Shown here piece by piece: positions 34,022 to 44,900 of a stretch of 64,000 bases of DNA; the first letter of the stretch is position 1, and every line of letters starts with the position of its first letter. The stretch is from Nectonema munidae (Eukaryota > Nematomorpha > Nectonematoida > Nectonematidae): NCBI GenBank assembly GCA_030549495.1, contig JAUIRK010000994.1:1-64000 (forward strand). Direction: 5' to 3'. A program made the position numbers and the translations under genes. Below the pieces are notes generated by a model. It saw only the letters and a program-made list of their open reading frames with translations. It ran no database searches and was not told the DNA's origin.

Positions 34022-34437
34022 CAGTGGTTCCCAACCTTTTTTACCTGTGGACCCCTACAACTGAATAGTTTGAGCCAACAAAATTAATCAAAGATTTTTA
34101 TGCAAAGATGATTGTAGTCATCTGATTAAATCGTATGCTTATTCATATGAAATCAGAGAAATCGTAAAGCCTGACAAAAAATTTGAATAAAATTTTTTTC
34201 CAATTAAATATAATTTTTTCAAAAATATTGTAACTAACAAAAAGGATATATAAACATTCAAAATATGAAACTTTAAAAAAGGGAAGAAAATATTTATTTA
34301 AAAAAGCTCTAAATATATATATTTATATTGATTTGGAAAATAGAAGTATATTAAAGGAGATTCAGTATAAGTAGTTTGAAGTAGAATTTCCATGGACCCT
34401 TGAAATTCTTCCATGGAAACCCGGTTGGGAACCACTG
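34022..34437. mobile_element. Non-autonomous hAT element with perfect 8-bp target duplication
   Basis: The left terminus CAGTGGTTCCCAACC and right terminus GGTTGGGAACCACTG are perfect 15-bp inverted repeats. The 8-bp CTCTATCT occurs at 34014-34021 and 34438-34445. The 416-bp interior is AT-rich without transposase remnants apart from subterminal 'TGGACCC' motifs on both sides. Superfamily hAT by terminus and duplication length. Confidence 0.93.
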
Positions 34438-34549
34438 CTCTATCTATACTTTTTTAATTTAACTTCCTTGTAAATAAACTTCATAAAATAAGATAAATAG
34501 AAAAGTTTATTTAGATTTGTATACTCGTGATATTCAAAAACTTTTAAAT

Positions 34550-36826
34550 TAAATCATCAACATTTACTCCTTCAAATTCTTCTTTTCTGTTGCTTAGTAA
34601 AGCTAAATTACTTAGCTCCTCTTGACTCAGCTGCGAAAATGGTTTTTATCCTACACTGTGATTTCCAACAAAATTCTGTTCAATCAAAATCACCATTGTA
34701 TGCTGCTACACTTACTTTCCATTTATCACAGTATTTTCATCTGAATAAATGAGATTATCAATATCTAAAAGATATTCGAAAATTTTTATCAAGCTCACGT
34801 AAACTTATAAAGCGATCTTTTTTTGCGTTTAATCGGTCTATTATTTTCCAGTGTTTTGTTCATTTCTTCTTTGAAAGTCATATGTTGTTCATGTTCATAA
34901 TTTGTCTCTTCTCCAAAAATTTCTTTCTACGACGCTTTCTCTTTTGTTGGTTGAAATCAAGAACTCAGTTTAAGCACTTTTGCTCGCTTTGTGCAATAGC
35001 AGTTTTACAGATAGTATTTTGTTCTTTTATAAAGGTTACTTGTAAATTTCGAATATCAGATTGTGCTTCAAGGAAGTCCATTCTTAAGCATAAAAGTTTT
35101 TTCTGTACTCGATCGATAGAAATTAAAATATTGTCCGAAAAAATAACAAAGTTAGAAAGTTGAAAGTATGTATGTTATGTAGAAAGCAATTTGCTTCGCC
35201 TCTTTGTGTCTACATATATCATCTATTTTTGAATTTAAACCATAAACAGCACCACGTTTAGCACTCGATCTTGTATCAGAAATCCTTTTTACTGTAATTC
35301 CTGCTGTTTCTTTTATTCCTCATCTCAAAGTTGTGCTGGCAAAAAAACTTGTATAAAAAATCTGATGCTGCATGCACTCCAACCAAGTTTAAAAAATGGT
35401 TATAAAAAATTCACAAAAATTGCTTTTGAATTTTTCTGTAATATTCGTTTTTGAATACCGGAAATATTACCAATCATTTTTGCTGAATTGTCGTACGTCT
35501 GTCCACGACAGTAATTCAAATCAAAACCACCAGTTTCTAATTAATATTTTTTTGTCTTTTTAAATTTTCAGCATTTTTTCTTTAATTCTGATAAAATCAA
35601 TAAAACTTTTTTACTATAGCAGTTTTAGTTTCATTGTCAATATCAACAACTCTTAGAACTTGAGACATTTGTTCGCTATGTGAAACGTCTGAAGTTGTGT
35701 CAAACATAATAAGGTAGTATTTTGCTTTTCTCATTTTTTTCAGGATAGAATAGAGACTTCATTACCTAATAATTCAATAAATTCATTTTGTATCTTACTA
35801 GATAAAAAAGATACTGACTTTGGATTAGACTTTACATATTCTAAATAACTCAGAAAGTAATTCTCTGTATCCACGAAAAGCAAGTTGGTGAGTAGCCAAA
35901 AACATAACACAATATACAAAACGTTAAAAAAATTTCTCCACTGCTTTTTCTGTTCCTCTGTAAGATTTTAATCTTACATTGCCAATTGTTGATCCTTTTA
36001 AAAACTAGAGATTTATCGGATGTCTGCAGCTGCGTATTATCCGTAAAAATTTTTAACATCCTCATCCACGGATGATTTAAGTTTCAACATCTGCAATAAC
36101 ATCCGTTTCTGCAATTTTCAAACATTTTTCATTTTCGTATGTGTCGCAAGGTTTTTTTCGGAATTTTTACTTTATCCAAAATATTTATAATAAGTATTTT
36201 TTATGATAACACATTTACACTGACATCGTCTCTTCAAATTTTTAAGAAGTATAAAACTTGATTTTGCTCAGAATAGCAATTATGATATCCGTCTCCTTTA
36301 AAAAAATTAAGTCTGACATGGGCTAACTTTGATATCCGTATCCGTGGATACAAAAAATTTTACATCCGATACATTCACAGCTCTATAAAAATCTTTCTAC
36401 TCATAAAATCAAGCAGGATGATGAAAGCTTTTTCGTGTTCTGGTATATTTTCATTGCATTTTTTCCATCCCAGATTCCACAAGATTTTCAAATGCTGGTT
36501 AACTGGGGCTGTCGAAAACAGTAAACAGCAAAAACAATAAACGGCGTCCTTCTTAATAAAGTATAACAACGAATCGAGCGAAATTGCCGATCCAATTTTT
36601 TTTGAAACCAGTGTTTAGTAAAACAGAGGCTGAGACAAGAAACCTTTTGGCATCTTTCTTTTTCAATGTCTTTTCCGAGACGTTGATTCTTCACAAATTC
36701 TTGAGCAATTATAACTCTAAAAGTACCTGTTTTCTTCCGAAAAACTTTAGACCCTATCTCTGCCATTTTTAAGAGTAGATCATTGGATATTTTTGGCCTA
36801 TCAAAATTTAAATAAAAATTTAGCAA
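34550..36826 (-). pseudogene. ZMYM1-like hAT transposase, broken copy
   Basis: Minus strand. The N-terminal TTF-type finger region is at 36826-36375 in two overlapping frames (HWFQKKLDRQF; KKDAVYCFCCLLF; WNLGWKKCNENIPEHEKAF). The central block near 35525-35400 resembles the family motif around CRGQTYDNSAKM and IGNISGIQKRIL. The C-terminus near 34650-34550 reads SQEELSNLALLSNRKEEF. Several frame changes and stops make it inactive. A separate repeat lies inside at about 36000-36370 ('ATCCGT(A/T)TCCGTGGATAC' motifs in both orientations). Confidence 0.6.
36000..36370. repeat. Repeat with inverted ATCCGTGGATAC-type motifs
   Basis: 'CATCCACGGATGATTT' at about 36063 and 'GATATCCGTATCCGTGGATAC' at about 36330, with further 'ATCCGT' words between (36097, 36288), define a small repeat within the broken hAT gene. 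Probably a MITE; termini not resolved. Confidence 0.35.
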
Positions 36827-36829
36827 ACC

Positions 36830-38660
36830 AATATCTTTTCAAGTTAATACGGGAACTGTGTATTTCTATCACATTCCAAAGAAGAAAAAGATAAAGACTT
36901 CTTTAGCATTGGATAAAATATTTGGTGTTTCTGTCAAATTACTTGTGCTTCTGAGTTTCGCTGTGCTTGCAGAGGTATCACCTGAGAAGAAGTCAATAGC
37001 TCTAGTGAAGCTGGTTCTCTATTTAATTAATTACAAGCGCCTAACTTTTATAATAAAAAAAAAACAAAATAATAAGCAACTTCTCTATTGAGAAGATGTT
37101 CAATTTGAGTACGACTGCCAATTTAAATGGATTTTAGCATTTGTTATTTATTTTCATATTTATATAGGAGAAAGATATAGAAGGGCGGATAGAAAGTTAG
37201 ATTTGTCCAAAGCCCAACCAACTGTTATAATGATTTAGAAAATCACAAAGATTCAAAAGAAAAAAATGAATTAAAATTAATTCAAAAAGATTACAAAAAT
37301 TGGGGATAAAAAGCTCCAAAATTGAAGAAAAAACTGATATTTTAAAATGTAATCATTTAAGTAGAATCATTATGTTTATTCCAATTTGATAACTTTTTAA
37401 AATTAACTTAGATAAATTTAATTTTATCAAATAACAACTAATTTTTCGCCCCCATAAAACCGCGTCTGAGCAACTGCCCATTCCTGCCCTCAATTTGTCA
37501 ACTGAAGCTCAAATTTAATTTTAATTTCAATGAACTTATTAACGACCTGAGTCGACAATTGTTGAATTTACAAAAATATGTTTTCTTTGCGTTTATAAAT
37601 GCTTTTTAATACAAATCCTCTGCTTTACCTGGCCTATAACGGGCTAATGAAATAAAATAAATAATTTTATATTCTTGCATTATAATTTTTTAGCGGAAAA
37701 AATTCTATTGGTAATATTTGTAAAAAAAATATATAAGGATTTAATCATTTACAAAATTATGAAAATTTTTTGAGTGAAATCATTTGTCATTGAAAGGAAA
37801 TATGAACTGTAATTTTTTTAATTCAGCAAGCTTTATTATCAAAAGTTTTTTACTTTTTATTAACATAAAAAACTTCACAAAGCGTCAAATTCGACTCATA
37901 TTTGAGCTTTTTGTGTTTGCAGAAATTTTTTACTTTATCGAATTTTGTTCGCCCTGGATTTGAGTAAGATATATTTGTTAACTTTAAAACATTAGGTAAA
38001 TTGAATACGAGTACATGTCAGGATTAATACAAGCGGGCTTCAAAGCTTTCTGGAAAGATGAACTTGCTGGTCTTCGAAAAAATATTATAGAAGGGCATGG
38101 ACCTTAAAATTTTTGGCTGATTCGGGTCTAAGGGCCTTGTTATAATCCTCTAAGTTACGCATCTGCAGATATGCTTAATCATTTGCCTAGAATTTTGATA
38201 GACATTGGAGTGATATCAAGAGCTCTTTGTCGGCAGGGTACTTGTAGTTTTATATTTTTATTAGTTTTGTGCAGAGTTGCGATTCTAGACAATTTCATAT
38301 GTGTAGTATATACACCTGCCATTATATCTATGAATGCGATAAGTGACAACGTTTGCACAAAGACGTCTGTAAAATGAAGACTCAACTCATTCTTATACTT
38401 GTCCTTTTTTATATGAAAAGTATTGAAACTATGACAATATTTTATTGAAAATAGAATATTTTCGACTTTATAAGTCTTTATCAACTGTTCGTCAAGTAAA
38501 GTAAACTTTTTTTATTTGTGTTTAGGCTTTATGTCTGTAACTTTGATTATGACATTTTTTTCTACACCGGAAAAACACTTAAAAGATTAACACACTTTAG
38601 TTCGCGCAAAGCAAACGATTTTGATTAATCTCTATGGAATTCCATTACAAATTTGAGTTC
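36830..38660. other. AT-rich intergenic stretch
   Basis: No gene supported. 'AAGGGCGGAT' near 37191 and 'TTGTTCGCCCTG' near 37945 recall the ends of hAT family 1, but no transposase remnant or duplication links them. Confidence 0.35.
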
Positions 38661-38674
38661 GTCTAGGTTGCTCT

Positions 38675-38915
38675 ACAGCAGGAGTCACCAAACTTTTCTT
38701 GAAGCGGGCCGGAATATTGAAAAGTTAAAAAACACTGACATTAAGAAATTCCTAATAATATTGGCTAGAGAACAAAATAAAACAAACTTTTCAATGTCTA
38801 ACCTATGGATGTGACAACGTTTCAAAAATACTTATTTTTTAATACCTATCAATATCAAAATTTAGCTTGCGGGCCGGATAAACTTATTTCGTGGGGCGAA
38901 TCTGGCCCACATAGG
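38675..38915. mobile_element. Probable hAT-like (Charlie-type) remnant
   Basis: Starts AGCAGGAGTCACCAAACTTT followed by AAGCGGGCCGGAA, and near its right part has GCTTGCGGGCCGGATAAA and GAATCTGGCCCACA, the common layout of Charlie-type hAT ends. The right terminus is degraded and no target duplication was read. It lies in the downstream flank of RAB40. Confidence 0.4.
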
Positions 38916-38998
38916 ATATATCATTATGAAATATGTTCTAATCATACGTAAATAACCAATATTTTATTGTTGATATATTATTTTTTGAATGACGCAAA

Positions 38999-41900
38999 TT
39001 ACAAATCTTCCTCCTTTTGCTTCCTTCCCGCGTACACACATGACAGAAGCTTTAAAAAGTTGGAGCTGGAGTTGATGACGTATTTTCTCGGAGAAAAAAT
39101 TAATGCTGGCGAACGATGGGAAGCAGTAGAGAGAGGAGATTTTGGCGTTTGAGAAGAGGACGAATAGTAATCAAGCTTTATTTTTTCTTGATTGATAGAT
39201 AGAGACTTTTTTTGATGATTGATGCTGTACGCGATCACGTATTTGTTCTTGAGGTGCGCGAGAAGCGTGGACGGCAGCTGTAGAGTGTTGACCAGGGAGA
39301 ATGGAATAACCTGGATGAGTTTATCGCAGGCCAACTCTTGTAAAGATTGCACTTAAAAAGCAAATTTAATTAGATATTTTTCTGCTACAAACCCTTTTGA
39401 CGCCAAAAGAGTAAATTTCATGTAAAACTAGACGCACTGAAGTGGTGGCAGATCACGCGATTTTTCGCAAAATTTCCTACCTTTTGAAACTCCGTGCTCC
39501 TAAATTTCGTAATTATTTTGATGTTTTTAATTCTAGACTATTTATTAAATAATTTTTGTAGTTTCATAACCCCATTTAAAATTCTAATCATTTCGAACAA
39601 GACAGTGTAATTGGCTGTTTTATAAAGGAGACTTGGCGAGCGCATATATGTAGTTTTATAAGCAGGTTTTTAATCGTTTTCTGCTTTATCTCATCAGAAA
39701 TTTCGGCATCATTACTTCATAAAATTTAAATCGTATGCTTATAATGGATTCATAAGAAAATCCATTGGAAAAGATGACCAGCGATTCGTTTTCAAAAAGC
39801 TGGGACCTAAAGGATTCACACCAAGAAATTGTCTGCCTCATTTAAGGACAAGAACATATGAGTTGTTATATTAATTTATCGAATGATTGATTTTATTGGT
39901 GATGGATCTTCTATTGATAACTTCTCGATTCTACTGCTATCTTTAAATGCCACAGACGATTAGGACTTTTATATCAAATTTGTCGCCTGCTTTTTCCAAG
40001 GATTGAATGGGATAAAACAAGCTACCTTTGAATATATGGCAATTTTATAAAGACGTCTATTTTAATAAGTATCATTTTTATGGCTTCCTGTCATTTTATT
40101 CAGAGAAGCAAGCTGATCAGGGAGCGAAATTTTCCAATACCTGATCTGGTATTGAAGTTTTTGATTTCTATCTGCGTAATTCAAAAATATAAAGCCAACT
40201 TTTGTTTGGATTCAGTCTTAATAGACTAAAATAATCCTAATCGTTTATAATTATATCCGATTTTTTAACTTCTACACTTATAAATACTCATTTTTTAAGT
40301 TTGGCGTTTCTTTATAAAAAATGAATTCGATTTTATTTTTTTCTAGATTTTATGTACGTTTGTTATCTTGTCAAAAATTACTCTCAACTTGTATTCCGTT
40401 GTTTTAAGAAAATTAGAGCTTTCATACAAAAAAAAAAGAAATTTAGTTCTTAAGAAGATGCAAATATATATTATTATAGTGTTATATCAGTAGTCATCAT
40501 AACAAAAAATATTTAAAATTTATCATATTAACAAAAAATTTTATCATGACTTATTGCAACAATTTTATATTTTCCCATTTTAAAAAGAAATATGAAAAAA
40601 TGTTAAATTTGTACACCAAAAAAGAAAAACATAAGGAGCAACTCGTTTATCTAAAGTGTCCACAATTTAATCATTTAATTTTTTGAGATATATTTGCTAT
40701 AGTTAATAAGTTGGTTGTTGTTGCTTTAAGAATTAAGGTATGCAAAAGACTAAATCTTAAATTTGTTGTGCAAGAGTGTGGACGTACCATTGTTGTTGTT
40801 GAATGGCGCGCCATTGATGGACATGCGCCGCAAGACGATGTTGGAGATGAGGAGGAGAGCGTGGACGATGTTGAAGGGAGAGAGGGAACTCAGCTCGATC
40901 AGTTGCATGCTGTGCAGCGTGGCGTACTGCTCGCCCTCCTGCCACTTCACTTCGCGCTTGAACTCCAGGTGCAGGCGGTTTCCTATCAGCAGCTTTGGGA
41001 TGCCTGGAATGTTCTGAAAAGTGTATGGAAGGATGCTGAGATTGCTACTCTTACGCGTATTAGTCTTTTTAATGCTTATTTATAGTTTTTCATTTTGTCA
41101 AAATTTTGGCAATAAAGCTAAAATCAAAGAGATTAAAGTGTCAAACAGCTATGTTTTTGGTAATCTTAACTTATATACATTTGTAAGGGGTATCTTTCCT
41201 TTGTTTTATTTAATTTCATATTGTTTACTAATATAATCTATTTTGTATGCAATGCTTTTTTATGGTTATTTTGGTAAGCTATGCTTATGCAAGGATTTCA
41301 ACATAATAAATTTTGTATTTAAAGTAAAAAACTTCTTAAATATTAGATTTTGTGATATGATTGATCGCCCCAAAGTTTTCAAAATTCAACGAAGATGCCG
41401 CAGTTTAAAAAAGATTGGGAACCCCTGCATTACACAAACAAAGATACCGCCAAATGTCCGGGCGCGGTAGTTTTCAGCGCAACTGCTTGAGCTAGAGTTG
41501 CGAAATTGGAGGAAAAATATTCGCCGCCCACTCGAAATACTTGAAAAATTAGACTCCGAAAAGCAGTAGAATGAACAGTTCCAAGAGGAAGAGCAAGCGG
41601 AAGAGCGCATGGCCTGGAGCAAGGAGGGAAGGAACGCAGACTCAAAGATCAAGACAATATTCTTACTTAAAAGAATAGTAAAGCTTACTGCGCCTTTTAT
41701 ATTTTATTAGATAGCGACCCCCACTTCGACTCCTAACCCTTTAAAATCTCTTGTGCTATGCATGTTTAAGCCTTTGAAGACGACAATGGGAAAGACCAAT
41801 CCTCTGCTTGCTTTTTCAAAGGAATTTTATATATTTAACCCGTTTAAGACCAAGCAAAGCAGACGATATCTAAAAAAACGCAGACGATTTATATTCAAAG

Positions 41901-44900
41901 TCATTGAAAAAAACAGACGAAGATGAAATTACTTATGTTCCAAAATAGGAACATTGGTCGTAAATGGGTTAAAGTAGACTTCGACAGAAAATGATGTAAG
42001 CGAAGAAGAAAAGTATGGCATTGACAAAATAATATTTTATTGAAGGCTGACATAGGCATCATCTTTTTGGAACTTGGCAAAAAGGAATCAATTTCCTGAT
42101 TTGAATTCCTATAGATTTCAGCCATTATTTGCTTGCATATGCAAGCCTTTGTGAATCTTCTCTTTCTCATTTGAACAAAAAACCGAAAGTTGTCAACATT
42201 TGTTTAAAACTTTAATTTGAAATTTTCATTCCATTTAAGTTCAATAAAATCTTCATAGAAATTTTCTTCTAGAGATTTCATATTTCAAGAAAATGGATCT
42301 ATCACCCATTTTTCTTTTTTGAGTTGAAGCAAAACGTTAATTATAAAAACAAATGTTGTTCCAGCTGAAATTTTTGAATGCAAAATTCTAACGATGATTG
42401 AAATTTTGACTACATTAAATTTGAATATTTGATTACACAATATTGAACTTTTTCCTAAAAAAAAATTGCTCTCCTGAATTCCATTTTCGCACAGAAGTGG
42501 AAGATTAGCCCATCGTTGAGTAACCCTGTAATCGTTTGCAAACCTTTCTTTGCTGTCTTCAGAAGACAGGGACATTTTTAACCTTGGAACACCAAATACT
42601 GGATCGACCTATCCAAGAGTTCTGTTATCTAAAGATCTACAAAAGATGTCGTTTTTAGAGCCGTGGTATAAAACCAGGGTTGTGGAGTTGAAGTCGGTGG
42701 AGACGCACCTGTTGATAAGGATTATTGCAACTCCGATTTCATAAATAGTTATATTCTTATATGTTGATTAAAAAATAAATTCACAGACACTCTGTTTAGT
42801 GTGCAACATAAAAGGGTTTATCATTTTAGTCCAAGCCTCGTATTTTTGGAACTCATAGAAAAAGGCTGAAAAATTAAAGAATGAACTTATTTTATTTTAC
42901 CTTATAATTATTTTGTAAAGGAGTAAAACTCAGTTTATGTGTAGAAAGTTTTTAGGAAATTTTTTTAAACCAATTACCTTTGGAAAATAATTTGGATAAA
43001 TTCAGCTTATGAATCTTATTGTTTTTTCTTAGATAAAAAGGTTATCGGCAATAATTTGGAATTTTTTTTTGAGGACAACGCAAAAAAGACACAAAACTAC
43101 TAATGCAAACCAATAGAAGATTTAAATAAATTGTGTTGAAGAAAATAGATCAAACTCTTTGCTTGCGCTTAAAATTAAGGAAATCTTTCAATGACATCCA
43201 CAAACGACGTTGCAATATGGCACACGCCATAACACTTTTTCGAGATTTATAATATTTGAAACACAAACGTTGATTTTGCATAATTATAAATTTTTAAAGT
43301 CAAAGTTGCAAAAGTACATATAAGAGGAGTCGATGTTACTAAAAATGATACATAAAAATGGAGTTGCAGTTCGACAAAATCACAAATAGGTGGAGGCAAA
43401 GTAGGAGTCCAAAAATTATAAATGAGTGGAGTTAAAGTCGGAGTTGCCAAATATTTTCGCGACTACACAACCCTGCATAAAACCTACAAACTTTTCTGTT
43501 TATTCTGTGGAAAAGTATTGAGTTCCCTAGAAAAAGATCCAAGTTAAAAGAGTACATATTTGAATTAAGTTATATGCAAGTGCAAATGAATTAAAAGATA
43601 CAGGTTGGCTATCAGTAATCGTGTACTCTCAGTAAATTCAGCACTGATTTTGTTTCCAAAAACTTTAAAAATTTGTTAAAAGAAAAGCTTGGAAAGTGTT
43701 TTAGAAAAAAACTAAAACTAAAAATTTCTTAATAAATTGTAACTAAATAAATTTATGAAAAAGTTTATAGTTAAATTAAAATTTTTTAATTCAGAAATAT
43801 GGTGATTAGTTTGTAAGTTGGGGTATTATAGCCTGAGACATGGCTAATCCGGAAAAACAGCAAATCCAGCACCTTCTAAGTCCCAAAGATTCCGGGTGTC
43901 AGTCAGCCTGTATTAAGGAGAACTCGAGAATAAAAAAATGCACTATACACACTGAAAATAAAAAAGTAAAAAAAAAGGTGGTAGAATAGGATTTATTAAA
44001 CTTACTTTATCAATTTCTTTGAGCCAGTGCTTGATGCTTTTAAAGGAGATTTTGTTTGTTATGTCGTAAACAATTAATACGGCCTACGAAAAAGTTGTAG
44101 AAACACATTTAAAATAGAATGTGGAAAAAAGGGAATAATTTTTTATCCAAAGAGATAAATGAGAGAGCCTTTTTTGTTGTTGCTATTGGATATTATTTAA
44201 TTTCAAATAGATGAACTAAAAAAGTTCTGAATAAGAAATATACAATTTTCTTATCTAAAAAGTATAGATTTATCTTCAAAGTATTGATTCTTCAATTAGA
44301 TTAATGGACTCTAGAATAATTGATTTAATTATTATGAAGGAATAATATAATCAAAGAAGAATAAATGATCTCTAAATAGTTGAACATTGACAAAAATAGT
44401 GTATTTAGAAATAATGGAAGAACGTAGCACTTAACGATATCTGTTATTATCTGCAAATTTTAGAAAAATAAAAGCTTCATGCTATCGTTCGCATATAATT
44501 TAGCGACAGCTCGAAAAGGGTTTAAAATATTAAGCGAAGCACAATTAAGTCATATTGTAGACAATCTTACTAAAACTATTTAAAATTGAAAGGGAGAGAC
44601 TGACATCACATGTATTTTCAATTGTCAATTTTAGAAATAAATAAATGAAAACCCCATTTTAAATATACAAATGCAATAGCTATCCATTTTTTAACTGTAT
44701 AAGTCAAAATGATGAAAGTTTGTTGTTTTATTAAAAGGGATTGTGAGTTGAAAAAGGTTTAACGCCGCACACTTAAAAAACGTCACAAGTTTTAAATTCC
44801 TATCACGCATTCCTCAACAACTTCTTGCATGAATAAGTGATTTTTTTTAGAAAATAAAAAATTCGTCATCAAATGAGTAAAAGATTAAAGGAAGCATACA

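Noticed and set aside
37191-37957. Possible third copy of hAT family 1 (GGGCGGAT ... TTCGCCCTG)
   Set aside because: Inner sequences do not match the other copies, no transposase remnant and no target duplication; the ends are short enough to be chance.
40711-41085. 124-codon plus-strand frame
   Set aside because: Antisense shadow of RAB40 exon 41013-40788.
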